A stretch of DNA of 64,000 nucleotides from Parvibaculum sp. (GCF_030651915.1 NZ_JAUSBV010000011.1:2501-66500), one strand, 5' to 3'. Positions 31,650 through 40,438 are shown, numbered from the stretch's first letter. Translations and numbers: made by a program. The notes: generated by a model from the sequence alone, not told the origin.

Positions 31650-32180
31650 TCAGGCCGGATCGGGGGCACCGGCACCGAGATCGATCCACTGCGTGTTCTC
31701 GTATGCGAGTATCTCGTAAGGCCCGTGCTCATAGGCCACGGTCTCAATCGAACCGAAATACGACAGGATCATCCAATGCCCGGAGCGGCCGTGACGCATC
31801 GGCAGCGTCAGCGCTTCGGCCCGTTCGACCAGATTTTCGCGGCGAACGCGCAGCATATTCCAGCGGCCGCAGGGTATACCCGTCTGCACACGAAGAAGAT
31901 CGAGATAGTGCGGACGCGCTTCCGGCGCAACGAGATCGAGCGCGTTGCCCCCGGTCGGATCGAAGCCCATCGCGCGACAAACCGCCGTGCCCGCCAGCCG
32001 CTGCATGATGAGGTCGTCCGACACGATCTCGAGAATGGTGATGGCCGGCATCAGTGGTGCGATCGGCACCGGGCTGAAATCCTTGCGGTCTGGCGCAAAT
32101 CCATCCTTGGGAAGACTATCCCAATAGGAGAAGAAGCGCCGGGCGCCTGCGGTGCGCAGAAAGTCCGGAAATGCCAGCAT
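31650..32180 (-). CDS. PAS_5-type PAS domain protein
   Basis: 176-residue stand-alone PAS-fold protein of the alphaproteobacterial PAS_5 group: FFSYWDSLPKDGFAPDRKDFSPVPIAPLMP at the start, LAGTAVCRAMGFDPTG in the middle, ALTLPMRHG near the end. No output domain is attached, so it may sense through a partner or act as a small ligand-binding regulator. Its stop directly abuts the stop of the second epoxide hydrolase. Confidence 0.8.
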   Translation of the reverse strand: MLAFPDFLRTAGARRFFSYWDSLPKDGFAPDRKDFSPVPIAPLMPAITILEIVSDDLIMQRLAGTAVCRAMGFDPTGGNALDLVAPEARPHYLDLLRVQTGIPCGRWNMLRVRRENLVERAEALTLPMRHGRSGHWMILSYFGSIETVAYEHGPYEILAYENTQWIDLGAGAPDPA

Positions 32181-32283
32181 CCAGATAGCTCCGTCCGATC
32201 AGGCAGCGACAATCGCTCCCCGTCCACAAGGGTGCAATGATGCTAGCAATCAGGAAAGATTAAATGAAGGTGGGGGGCAAAGG

Positions 32284-33243
32284 TTACGAAAGTCCTAAAC
32301 GTCCCATTGCGAGAAACTTTTCCCGCCTGACGCGCCGGATCGAGTCGGCATCGAGCTTTTCGAGACCGCGCAACTCCTCGGCGATGGCATCGCCCGTTTC
32401 CTTGATCGTCTGGTTGCGTTCGCGATGCGCGCCGCCGATGGGTTCCGGCAGCACCCGGTCGATCACGCCAAGCTCGTGAAGGTTCTGCGCCGTGATCTTC
32501 ATCGCCGTTGCCGCTTCCTTCGCCTTGTCGGAGCTACGCCACAGGATCGACGAGGCACCTTCGGGCGAAATGACGCTGTAGACCGAATGCTCAAGCATCA
32601 GTACGCGGTTGCCGCAGGCAATGCCGATGGCACCACCCGACATGCCTTCACCGATAATGACCGAGATGAGCGGCACACCGAGCGACAGGCAGCGGTCAGT
32701 CGAACGGGCGATCGCCTCGGCGACGCTGCGCTCCTCGCTTTCCATGCCCGGATAGGCGCCCGACGTATCGGCAAGCGTCACCACCGGAATGCCGAACCGC
32801 TCGGCCAGCGACATCAGCCGGATCGCCTTGCGATAGCCTTCCGGACGCGCCATGCCGAAATTGTGCTTGATGCGGCCTTGCGTATCCGAGCCCTTTTCAT
32901 GGCCGATAAACATCACCGTGCGGCCACGAAAGCGCCCGAGCCCGCCAACAATAGCGGCATCCTCGCCATAGACCCGGTCGCCCGCCAGAGGCGTGAAGTC
33001 CTCGACCAGACGTTCAATGTAATCCAGAAAATGCGGCCGCGCCGGATGCCGCGCCACCTGCACCTTTTGCCAGGGGGTCAGCGAGGCGTAAATATCCTGC
33101 AGCAGTTGCGAGGCCTTCTGCTCAAGCTTCGCCACTTCGTCTGAGATGCTGACGGACGGGTCGTCCTGCGCGAGGAGCTTCAGCTCCTGCACCTTGCCTT
33201 CCAGTTCCGCGATCGGTTTCTCGAAGTCGAGGTAGGTGTGCAT
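32284..33243 (-). CDS. accA: Acetyl-CoA carboxylase carboxyltransferase subunit alpha
   Basis: Alpha half of the carboxyltransferase that moves CO2 from biotin to acetyl-CoA, giving malonyl-CoA for fatty acids. The 319-residue protein begins MHTYLDFEKPIAELEGKV, has the ARHPARPHFLDYIE motif, the oxyanion-forming GEGMSGGAIGI and SPEGASSILWR near the end; no zinc finger (that belongs to AccD). Length is standard. The start is the ATG at 33243; the ORF track runs 31 codons further into Arg/Pro-rich noise. AccD is not in the window. Confidence 0.97.
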   Translation of the reverse strand: MHTYLDFEKPIAELEGKVQELKLLAQDDPSVSISDEVAKLEQKASQLLQDIYASLTPWQKVQVARHPARPHFLDYIERLVEDFTPLAGDRVYGEDAAIVGGLGRFRGRTVMFIGHEKGSDTQGRIKHNFGMARPEGYRKAIRLMSLAERFGIPVVTLADTSGAYPGMESEERSVAEAIARSTDRCLSLGVPLISVIIGEGMSGGAIGIACGNRVLMLEHSVYSVISPEGASSILWRSSDKAKEAATAMKITAQNLHELGVIDRVLPEPIGGAHRERNQTIKETGDAIAEELRGLEKLDADSIRRVRREKFLAMGRLGLS

Positions 33244-33424
33244 CGCGCTCCGGCAACTCCCGCCCATCCGCGGCCCCGACAAAGGCGCCGGGAGAACCCG
33301 GGCGCGGGCCCTCTCTTTTGCAAGTGCGCGGCACACTGGCCCGCGCCCGCGCCCTTGTCAACCGCAGCCGCATATGAGGGTAAATGGCGGAATCCTGCGC
33401 CTCTCCGCTGCCAGCGAACCCGCC

Positions 33425-33451
33425 TGTCACAAGTCCCCACGCTGCCCCGTC
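33425..33451 (+). promoter_or_regulatory. ECF41-type promoter, TGTCACA-N16-CGTC
   Basis: TGTCACA at 33425-33431 and CGTC at 33448-33451 are separated by exactly 16 bases, the bipartite motif I recall for ECF41 sigma factors. The distance to the first ATG of the operon (33487) is 36 bases, so transcription should start about 30 bases before it. The third gene downstream is an ECF41 sigma factor, so autoregulation is likely. Confidence 0.75.
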
Positions 33452-33486
33452 TTGATGATGACACACCCCCCTATCGGAGCACCGCC

Positions 33487-33909
33487 ATGACCGCCCTCAA
33501 GACCCCGCACCCCGCCGCACGGATTCCGAAGCCTGCCTTCCTTGCCCTTTGGGGCGGGCTCTGGCTTGGCAACGCCCTCTGGATGCTGGCAGATCCGGCC
33601 GGCTGGTACGCAGGCGTCGACGGCGTCGCCAATACCGGTCCCTACAACCCGCATTTTGTCCGCGACATCGGCATGGCCTATCTGACGCTCGCCTTGCTCG
33701 CCTTCGCGGCGATCCGCTGGACAGCACAGGCGACGCCGCTCATCGGCGCCGGCACCCTCTTCCTCGGGCTGCATGCGATCCTGCACGTCTGGGATATCGC
33801 CGCCGGCCGCCTGCCGGCCGAACACATCCTGATGGACATACCGGGTGTGTTCCTCCCGGCCCTTGTCGGTGCATTGCTCACATGGTGGTGCGCACCGCAG
33901 CACAACTGA
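33487..33909 (+). CDS. Four-helix membrane protein, first gene of ECF41 operon
   Basis: 140-residue protein of unknown function with four predicted membrane helices (FLALWGGLWLGNALWMLA, IGMAYLTLALLAFAAI, IGAGTLFLGLHAILHVW, VFLPALVGALLTWW). The loop NTGPYNPHFVRDIGMAYL is a conserved-looking motif, and the internal His residues of LHAILHVWD could bind metal or heme (speculative). It begins 36 bases after the ECF41 promoter and is followed 23 bases later by the AhpD-like gene. The ORF track starts it 83 codons too early. Confidence 0.85.
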   Translation: MTALKTPHPAARIPKPAFLALWGGLWLGNALWMLADPAGWYAGVDGVANTGPYNPHFVRDIGMAYLTLALLAFAAIRWTAQATPLIGAGTLFLGLHAILHVWDIAAGRLPAEHILMDIPGVFLPALVGALLTWWCAPQHN

Positions 33910-33932
33910 CCCCTCACGCCAAGGAGACAATC

Positions 33933-34484
33933 ATGTTTGGATTTCTTGCCCGCCGCCTCATCGATACGCAAGAGCGGTTGACCGGATCGAGCGCCGATTA
34001 TGCGCGTGACCTCTATGCCGGCTCGCCCGGCGCTTTCTGGCGCTTTACAATTTCCATGATGTCGTCCCGCTACGTGAAGACATTGCCTCCGGAAGCCTAC
34101 TGCGCCGCGGGATTCGGTGCCCTGCGCGCCGAGGATTGTGGCCCATGCGTCCAGATCGGCGTCAACCTCGCCCTCGCGCAAGGCATCGCAACCGCCGTCG
34201 TGCGCGCCGCCGCAACGGGCGATGTCGCATCGCTCAGCGAGGAAAACCGGCTGGCCTACGAATTTGCCTATGCAGTCGCAACGCGCGACCTCCGCGCGGA
34301 GGAGTTGCGGCCCATGGTCGAAAGAAACTGGGGCAAGGCCGGCCTTGCCGAACTGGCTCTGGAAATCGCAAGCGTGCGGGCCTATCCGGCAATGAAGCGC
34401 GCTTTGGGCTATGCTCAAACCTGCCAGCGCGTCGTCATTGAAGGCGAGGTGGCCGACGCGCGGCCAAGGGAGGCAGCGGCATGA
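33933..34484 (+). CDS. Carboxymuconolactone decarboxylase/AhpD-like protein
   Basis: 183-residue, mostly helical protein. The AhpD-type redox motif is seen as EDCGPCVQIG (CxxC preceded by Glu-Asp), so it may act as a thiol peroxidase or disulfide carrier rather than a decarboxylase. Proteins of this family are the standard genomic partners and targets of ECF41 sigma factors. AAGGAG precedes the ATG at 33933, and its stop overlaps the sigma factor start (ATGA). The ORF track reads 128 out-of-context codons upstream of the real start. Confidence 0.82.
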   Translation: MFGFLARRLIDTQERLTGSSADYARDLYAGSPGAFWRFTISMMSSRYVKTLPPEAYCAAGFGALRAEDCGPCVQIGVNLALAQGIATAVVRAAATGDVASLSEENRLAYEFAYAVATRDLRAEELRPMVERNWGKAGLAELALEIASVRAYPAMKRALGYAQTCQRVVIEGEVADARPREAAA

Positions 34485-35374
34485 CCGCTACGGCAAAATC
34501 GGTGCGAAGCGACGAGATGTTCGAGCGCCATCGCGCCCGCGCCTTCTCGGTCGCTTATCGAATTGTCGGGTCGGTCAGCGACGCCGAGGATGTGGTGCAG
34601 GAAGCGTGGCTCCGTTGGCGTGGCATCGATCCCGCGACGATCCGCAACCCCGATGCCTGGCTCGTTACCACCACGGCGCGCCTCGGCATCGACGCCTTGC
34701 GCGCCGCACGGGCACGCCGCGAAACCTATGTCGGACCATGGCTGCCCGAGCCAATGGTCGAGGCCGCCGCTGACGCCGAGCCGACGCCGGAGGACCGCCT
34801 TGCGCTCGCCGACGACGTGTCGATGGCGCTGCTTCATGTGCTGGAGCGTCTCGCGCCGGAGGAGCGCGCGGCGTTTCTTCTGCATGATGCATTTGACTAT
34901 GACTATGGCGAGCTGGCAGCCCTTCTCGGCAAGTCGGAAGCGGCCTGCCGCCAGACGGTGAGCCGCGCGCGCCGCCGCGTGCATGACGAGCATCCCCGTT
35001 TCGACACCAGCGCCCGCGAACATGCGCGCCTCGCCGCCGCATTCGGCAATGCAATCGCCGCCGCCGATCCAAAGGCCTTGCTCGAATGCTTCACGGAAGA
35101 CGTCGTGTTCTATTCGGATGGCGGCGGCAAGGCCATCGCAGCGCTCAATCCGATCCATGGAGCGGACAGCGTCAGACGGTTCTTCTTCGGGATATTGAAG
35201 AAAGCACAAGGCGCGATAGAAGCGCGTGCGGTTACGGTCAATGGTCGACCGGGCTTCGTTCTGGAAACGGGCGGAAAGCTGGACACGGTCCTGACCTTCG
35301 GCATCGCCGACGGCCGCATAGCGGCGGTCTATGCAATGCGCAATCCAGACAAGCTGGCGCGGGTCAGGGTCTAG
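34481..35374 (+). CDS. ECF41 family RNA polymerase sigma factor
   Basis: 297-residue extracytoplasmic-function sigma factor with a fused C-terminal SnoaL-like regulatory domain instead of an anti-sigma partner. Sigma-2 is at about 10-80 (RIVGSVSDAEDVVQEAWLRW), sigma-4 at about 115-170 (ALLHVLERLAPEERAAFLLHDAF, ACRQTVSRARRRV). All three ECF41 hallmark motifs are present: WLPEP in the inter-domain linker, DGGGK in the SnoaL domain and NPDKL at the end. The C-terminal domain is known to both help and restrain activity in this group. The exact ECF41 promoter upstream of the operon predicts autoregulation. Confidence 0.95.
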   Translation: MTATAKSVRSDEMFERHRARAFSVAYRIVGSVSDAEDVVQEAWLRWRGIDPATIRNPDAWLVTTTARLGIDALRAARARRETYVGPWLPEPMVEAAADAEPTPEDRLALADDVSMALLHVLERLAPEERAAFLLHDAFDYDYGELAALLGKSEAACRQTVSRARRRVHDEHPRFDTSAREHARLAAAFGNAIAAADPKALLECFTEDVVFYSDGGGKAIAALNPIHGADSVRRFFFGILKKAQGAIEARAVTVNGRPGFVLETGGKLDTVLTFGIADGRIAAVYAMRNPDKLARVRV

Positions 35375-35383
35375 CAGGAAGCG

Positions 35384-36343
35384 TCAGGACGCCTTGCCCT
35401 TCTTGGCGAGCGGGTGGTGCGTCTGCACCAGCTCCTTCAGCCGCTCGTCCAGCACATGCGTGTAAATCTGCGTGGTCGAGATGTCGGCATGGCCCAGCAT
35501 CTGCTGCACGGCACGCAAATCGGCGCCATTGGCCAGAAGATGGCTGGCAAAGGCATGCCGCAGCGTATGCGGCGACACCCGCGTCGGGTCCAGACCGGCG
35601 GAGGTGGCGAGATCTTTCAGCAATTGCGCGAAGCGATGCCGCGTCAGATGACCTTGCCGGCCACGCGATGGAAAGAGCCAAGGCGAGGACTTGTCGCCGA
35701 GCCGCAGCGCGCGCAAGGGCAGATAGGTGTCGATGGCAGTGCGCGCCGTCTCCGACAGCGGCACCAGCCGCTCGCGGCCACCCTTGCCGCTCACCGAAAG
35801 AAATCGCTCGTCGCCTCTGACCGCCGAAAGCGGCAGTCCCACCAACTCCGAAACACGCAGGCCCGTCGCATAAAGAACTTCCATCAGACCAACGATCCGC
35901 GCGCGCTTGTAGGCCAGAACCGCCTCCTCATGCGTGCGCCCGTCCTCGGCGCGCCGGGCTGCGGCCAACAATCCGTCCACTTCCTCGACAGTCAGTGTTT
36001 TCGGCAGCGGCCGCGCCCGGCGCGGCCCTTCGATCGAGCCGCAAGGGTCGTCCTTGCGTACGCCGTCGGCAAAGAGAAAGCCGTGGAACTGACGAATGGC
36101 GGAAAGCCGTCGTGCCGCTGTGGATGCCGACAAGCCTTGTGCAGCGACGTGCTCCAGATAGTCGCGAATGTCCTTGGCCGTCGCCTCGGTCGGTGACTTT
36201 CCAGATGTCGCGAGAAAGCTGGAAAAATCCTTCAGATCGCGTTCATAGGCGTCAAGCGTGTTGCGCGCCGCGCCACGCTCGGCACTCAGCATTTCGAGAA
36301 AGGCTTCGAGATGAAGTCCGCGCTCCACGGATACTTTCGGCAT
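35384..36343 (-). CDS. xerD: Site-specific tyrosine recombinase XerD
   Basis: Resolves chromosome dimers at dif together with XerC. The 319-residue protein has the SAM-like N-terminal DNA-binding domain (LEAFLEMLSAERGAARNTLDAYERDL) and the catalytic domain with the Arg in YATGLRVSELVGL, Lys in SGKGGRERLVPL, HTLRHAFASHLL and the LGHADISTTQIYTHV His/Tyr. HxxR plus the C-terminal Tyr are intact, so it is active. An alternative GTG three codons upstream (36352) is possible. In alphaproteobacteria xerD commonly sits near aroK/aroB, as here. Confidence 0.93.
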   Translation of the reverse strand: MPKVSVERGLHLEAFLEMLSAERGAARNTLDAYERDLKDFSSFLATSGKSPTEATAKDIRDYLEHVAAQGLSASTAARRLSAIRQFHGFLFADGVRKDDPCGSIEGPRRARPLPKTLTVEEVDGLLAAARRAEDGRTHEEAVLAYKRARIVGLMEVLYATGLRVSELVGLPLSAVRGDERFLSVSGKGGRERLVPLSETARTAIDTYLPLRALRLGDKSSPWLFPSRGRQGHLTRHRFAQLLKDLATSAGLDPTRVSPHTLRHAFASHLLANGADLRAVQQMLGHADISTTQIYTHVLDERLKELVQTHHPLAKKGKAS

Positions 36344-36362
36344 TCCAACCACCCGATGTTAC

Positions 36363-38294
36363 TCAACCACGTCCGGCGTAACTGCGCGCAAAAAGCGCTT
36401 CGAGAGCAAGGCGCCGGGCCTCACTTTCAAGTTCGACCGCCCTGAGACTGGCTGTCGCCTGCGCCACCGCTCTGGGATGCACGGCGCCAGGCCCACCCAG
36501 GCCCAGCACGTCGAGCGACAGCAAAACCGTTTCACCAATGGCCTTCTTGTGGCCTGCCATCTGCAATTGGCTGAGCAGCACTTCGGAAGACGCATCGCCC
36601 GAGAGAGCGCTACGCGCGTCGAGCAGAGCTTCCCACACGGCAGACGTCGGCGAGTGGCCAAGGGCATCGAGGAGCATGGCTTCACAGGCGGCAAAAGCCT
36701 GTGCCGCGCGTTCGCCGGAGCGCAGGTCGGCGATGATCTCGGCCGACACACTTTCGCTGTCGAAGCCTGCTGCGGTGCCACCTGCAATTCGCATCAACGC
36801 TGCGAGTTCGCGTCCGTCGCGGCCAAGGCCCGGCGTCGATTGCGTCAGTGCAAACCATTCAGCCGCTCTGGTCCGCTCACCGAGAGCAAGGAAGGCGCGC
36901 GTGGCGCTGGCCGCCATCGGACGCAAGGCATCGGATGGCGTCATACTGCTGAGTTCTTCGTGCAATGCTTCGACCGTCGGATAATAGAGCCCGGCCGATT
37001 CCGACGTCGCGAAAGCAAGCTTGAAGAGCCGCATCCGGTCGTCGGCGGCAACCGCTGCATCAATCGCCTGATGGATCATCGCGCGCCGCAGTGGCGACGC
37101 CTCCGGAATATCGGAGGTCAGCAGGCCCGCCATCTGCTCTTCGGTAAAGGTCGGCATCTTGTAGTAGGTCGCGAGCTCACGCCCGTCGATCAGATCGTAC
37201 CGCGCTGCGCGTTCGGCAACCGCCATGCGAATTTCGTCACTCAATGCACCGTTGCGCAGCAAGCCCGGCAACAGCGCCGGGTCGGCAATCTCTGCAACAT
37301 TGTCCGGCAGGTCGCGGCCGGCGAGCCGGTAGAAGGCGGCATCGACGATGCTGAGCTTGTTGGGCTCCGGCGCGCGCAGGAAAATCCCGGCGGCCGCTTC
37401 GCTCGCCAGCGAAAAAAACAACGCGTCGTTCAGCCCTTCCTCGCGCGCAAGGTCGAGCGTCAAATTGGCAATCTCGGGATTTCCGGCAACAATCTGGCAA
37501 TAAGCGCTGAGTTTGACCGCAAAGGCCGCCATGTCATTCCGCGCCGGATCGTTGCCGGGTGGAATATCGGCCAGCGCCGCGCAAGCCCGATTGTCGTCAC
37601 CCGCCGCCAGTGCCGCGCGCGCCAACTCGACCGCAATCTGCGGCGATCGGGCGGCGCCACCCGCAAGCGCCAGTTGCAGTGCGGCATCCGTCTGCCCGGC
37701 CGCCAGCAGCCTGTTCAGTCGTGCCGCCAGCAGCGGCACGCCGCTGCCCGCCCCTTCCGGAGGTTGGGCACCCGTCAACAGCAGCCGTCGAGCCAGATCG
37801 GCCATCACCGGCGAGCCGGTTGCGACGGGAAGCCGCACCAAATAAATCTCGATATCGGTACGTGAAGCGCCCCGCCACATGGCCGGTCCAAAGCCGCCGT
37901 CCTGCATCCCGAGCAAGCCGACACTCGACGTATCGACGCCGGACAAGGAGCCGATCTGGACATCCGTCCGCGCCGCGCCGGGCACGGCACTGAGCATACG
38001 AACCGCTGGCTCGCTGGACTGGAGACCGGCCGGAAAAAGTTGCGAAGGCGCGCTGCGTGACGCAGCCGGCAAATCGGGCGAAGACAGGCCCGAAGCAGGC
38101 GTCGTCGCGCCATAGCCTGGCGGCACGATGCTCTGCGGCCCGGCAGGCGACGAGGCCGGCGCGGGCTCCATACCCCCAGGGGCCTGCAGGACATTCGTCC
38201 CTTGGGCAAACACCAATGTGGCGGGCATCGCGACGGCAATGAGAAACGCGAGGCCGACGGCGCGACACCCTTGCCTAGCGCGGAAACTGACCAT
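36363..38294 (-). CDS. Large exported protein of unknown function
   Basis: 643-residue protein with a signal peptide (AVGLAFLIAVAMPATLVFAQG, cleavage after VFA). A Pro/Ser/Ala-rich stretch (about 30-110) is followed by an Ala/Leu-rich all-helical body resembling tetratricopeptide-like or solenoid folds (ALQLALAGGAARSPQIAVELARAALAAGDDNRACAALADI), with no enzyme motif. It lies between xerD and aroK, overlapping the preceding 47-residue ORF by 20 bases, so both are probably one unit. I do not recognise a named family. The start is the ATG at 38294, 34 codons inside the ORF-track start. Confidence 0.8.
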   Translation of the reverse strand: MVSFRARQGCRAVGLAFLIAVAMPATLVFAQGTNVLQAPGGMEPAPASSPAGPQSIVPPGYGATTPASGLSSPDLPAASRSAPSQLFPAGLQSSEPAVRMLSAVPGAARTDVQIGSLSGVDTSSVGLLGMQDGGFGPAMWRGASRTDIEIYLVRLPVATGSPVMADLARRLLLTGAQPPEGAGSGVPLLAARLNRLLAAGQTDAALQLALAGGAARSPQIAVELARAALAAGDDNRACAALADIPPGNDPARNDMAAFAVKLSAYCQIVAGNPEIANLTLDLAREEGLNDALFFSLASEAAAGIFLRAPEPNKLSIVDAAFYRLAGRDLPDNVAEIADPALLPGLLRNGALSDEIRMAVAERAARYDLIDGRELATYYKMPTFTEEQMAGLLTSDIPEASPLRRAMIHQAIDAAVAADDRMRLFKLAFATSESAGLYYPTVEALHEELSSMTPSDALRPMAASATRAFLALGERTRAAEWFALTQSTPGLGRDGRELAALMRIAGGTAAGFDSESVSAEIIADLRSGERAAQAFAACEAMLLDALGHSPTSAVWEALLDARSALSGDASSEVLLSQLQMAGHKKAIGETVLLSLDVLGLGGPGAVHPRAVAQATASLRAVELESEARRLALEALFARSYAGRG

Positions 38295-38418
38295 CTGGGA
38301 GAACCTTCTCCACTGTCTGAACCTCGGGCACGACAGCCCGATCAAGATAAAAGAGACCGCCGGCGAATACCGCCGCGAGCACGGCGACGACGACAAGGAG
38401 GCCGGTTGCGCGGCTCAT
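38275..38418 (-). CDS. 47-residue single-helix membrane microprotein
   Basis: Not in the ORF track because of its length. The frame from the ATG at 38418 reads MSRATGLLVVVAVLAAVFAG then GLFYLDRAVVPEVQTVEKVL and a short polar end: one membrane helix (about 5-24) and a charged tail, N-terminus probably inside. GAAGGAA lies six bases before the ATG. Its last 20 bases overlap the start of the exported-protein gene, suggesting translational coupling. Function unknown; the layout suggests a partner or anchor for that protein. Confidence 0.7.
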   Translation of the reverse strand: MSRATGLLVVVAVLAAVFAGGLFYLDRAVVPEVQTVEKVLPDGQFPR

Positions 38419-38717
38419 CGTTTGTTCCTTCTCAAGGCCCGTGGCGGACCGTTGCTGTCATATCGCCATAACGGGAGAAAAAGCCTTAGGCCCCGCTTGC
38501 GGCGAAAATGGGGCGCGACGGGAGCACCCCCTTACCTTATCTACAACCCCGCCTTCGCTGGAACCGTGCTAACAATCCGGTAGGATAGCTGCTTTTCGCC
38601 ACCCTGCTGGGCCGGCTCGGCTAGGGAATCGGCGGGAGAATAGAACAGCAAGGTTAAGGCCGCTATATCGGGCAAGCATGGCCCATATTGAAAGCCGCCG
38701 CCTGACGGACAGGAATA

Positions 38718-39326
38718 ATGGCAAGGAACGAACAGCTTAGCGCGGCAGACACGGACATGGGCGAGACCCTCGCACCGGTGCCCCGCAACGAGCGTTCGAT
38801 TGTCTTGGTCGGCCTGATGGGTGCCGGCAAGACGACGGTCGGTCGCCGTCTTGCCCGCCGGCTCGATCTCGACTTTGTAGATGCCGACGCCGAAATCGAG
38901 CAGGCAGCCGGGGAGACCGTTCCCGAGATCTTCGCCCGCCATGGCGAGGCCGCTTTCCGCGCCGGCGAACGCCGCGTCATCACCCGGCTGCTGGCGGGCC
39001 CGCCGCATGTGCTGGCGACGGGCGGCGGCGCCTTCATGGACCCGGTGACGCGTGCCAATATCGCCGCGCGCGGTATTTCGATCTGGCTGAAGGCCGATCT
39101 CGATGTGCTGATGAAGCGCGTCGCCAAGCGCGGCGACAGGCCGTTGCTGGACAATGGCAACCCGCGCGCCACCATGAGACGCCTGATCGACGAGCGCTAC
39201 CCGGTCTATGCCGAGGCCGATATTGCGATCGAAAGTGTCGAAGGTCCGCATGAAGCGGTCGTCGAAACCATCATCGGCAAGTTGAAGGAATTCCGCAGTC
39301 GGAGTGGCGGAGAAGACAATGACTGA
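38718..39326 (+). CDS. aroK: Shikimate kinase
   Basis: Phosphorylates shikimate at O3 in aromatic amino-acid synthesis. The 202-residue protein has Walker A GLMGAGKTTVGRRLA, the shikimate-binding DADAEIEQ, and GGGAF as the substrate-loop Walker B-like motif, then RDDRPLL-type lid sequence (KRGDRPLLDN). It is a standard P-loop NMP-kinase fold; about 25 extra residues precede the core. The aroB start lies inside its 3' end (8-base overlap), so the two are coupled, as is usual. Confidence 0.96.
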   Translation: MARNEQLSAADTDMGETLAPVPRNERSIVLVGLMGAGKTTVGRRLARRLDLDFVDADAEIEQAAGETVPEIFARHGEAAFRAGERRVITRLLAGPPHVLATGGGAFMDPVTRANIAARGISIWLKADLDVLMKRVAKRGDRPLLDNGNPRATMRRLIDERYPVYAEADIAIESVEGPHEAVVETIIGKLKEFRSRSGGEDND

Positions 39327-40437
39327 CACCATTCGAAGAGTCGCCGTCGATCTCGGCAGCCGCACCTACGACATTCTGGTCGGGCCCGGGCTTATCGCCG
39401 ATGCGGGCATACATCTGAAGCCGCTGCTGCGCCGTGCGCGCCTTGCCGTCGTCACCGACGAGACGGTGGCGCGCCTCCACTTGCCCACCTTGCAAAAGAG
39501 CCTCGATGCGGCGGGCATCCGCCACGACACGATCGTCTTGCCGGCAGGCGAAAGCACCAAGTCGTTCGCGCAACTCGAAAAACTGACCGAATGGCTCCTT
39601 GAGACCGGCATCGAACGCGGAGACCTCGTCGTCGCGCTGGGCGGCGGCGTGATCGGCGACCTGACCGGCTTTGCCGCCGCGATCCTGCGCCGTGGCGTCG
39701 ATTTCGCACAAATTCCGACGACGCTGCTCTCGCAGGTCGACAGCTCCGTCGGCGGCAAAACCGGCATCAACACGCGGCAAGGCAAGAACCTCGCCGGCGC
39801 CTTCCACCAGCCACGCCTGGTACTAGCCGACGTCGCCGCGCTCGAAACCCTGCCGATGCGCGAATTTCTGGCCGGTTACGCCGAGGTGGTCAAATACGGG
39901 CTGATTGGCGACCGCGCCTTTTTCGATTGGCTGGAGACAAATCTCGACCGCCTGACCCAAGGCGACCGCGACACGCGTATCCACGCCATCGTCAAAAGCT
40001 GCGAAGCGAAAGCGGCAACCGTCGCCGCCGACGAACGTGAAAGCGGGGTCCGGGCACTGCTTAATCTCGGCCACACCTTCGGCCACGCGCTGGAAGCTGC
40101 CACCGGTTTCTCGCAACGCCTCATCCACGGCGAGGGCGTTGCCATCGGCATGGCGCTGGCTTTCGATCTGTCGGCGCGTCTCGGTCTCTGTCCTGGACAG
40201 GACGCCCTGCGTGTCCGTCGCCACCTCATGCACGCCGGCTTGCCGGCCCGGCTTGCTGACGTGCCAGGCACGCTGCCAGATGCCGATGGCCTGATTGCGC
40301 TGATGGCGCAGGACAAGAAGGTTGTCGACGGCAAGCTCACTTTCATTCTGGCCCGCAGCATCGGCGAGGCATTTATCACGCGCGACGTGGAACTATCCTC
40401 CTTGCGCGATCTGCTGCGGGAACGGGAGCCCGCCTGA
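39319..40437 (+). CDS. aroB: 3-dehydroquinate synthase
   Basis: Converts DAHP to 3-dehydroquinate with NAD and a divalent metal, second step of the shikimate pathway. The 372-residue protein shows ALGGGVIGDLTGFAAAILRRG, the TTLLSQVDSSVGGKTGIN core, and metal-site residues in YAEVVKYGL, NLGHTFGHALE and IHGEGVAIGM. The ATG at 39319 (MTDTIRRVAVDLG) overlaps aroK by eight bases. Confidence 0.97.
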   Translation: MTDTIRRVAVDLGSRTYDILVGPGLIADAGIHLKPLLRRARLAVVTDETVARLHLPTLQKSLDAAGIRHDTIVLPAGESTKSFAQLEKLTEWLLETGIERGDLVVALGGGVIGDLTGFAAAILRRGVDFAQIPTTLLSQVDSSVGGKTGINTRQGKNLAGAFHQPRLVLADVAALETLPMREFLAGYAEVVKYGLIGDRAFFDWLETNLDRLTQGDRDTRIHAIVKSCEAKAATVAADERESGVRALLNLGHTFGHALEAATGFSQRLIHGEGVAIGMALAFDLSARLGLCPGQDALRVRRHLMHAGLPARLADVPGTLPDADGLIALMAQDKKVVDGKLTFILARSIGEAFITRDVELSSLRDLLREREPA

Positions 40438-40438
40438 C

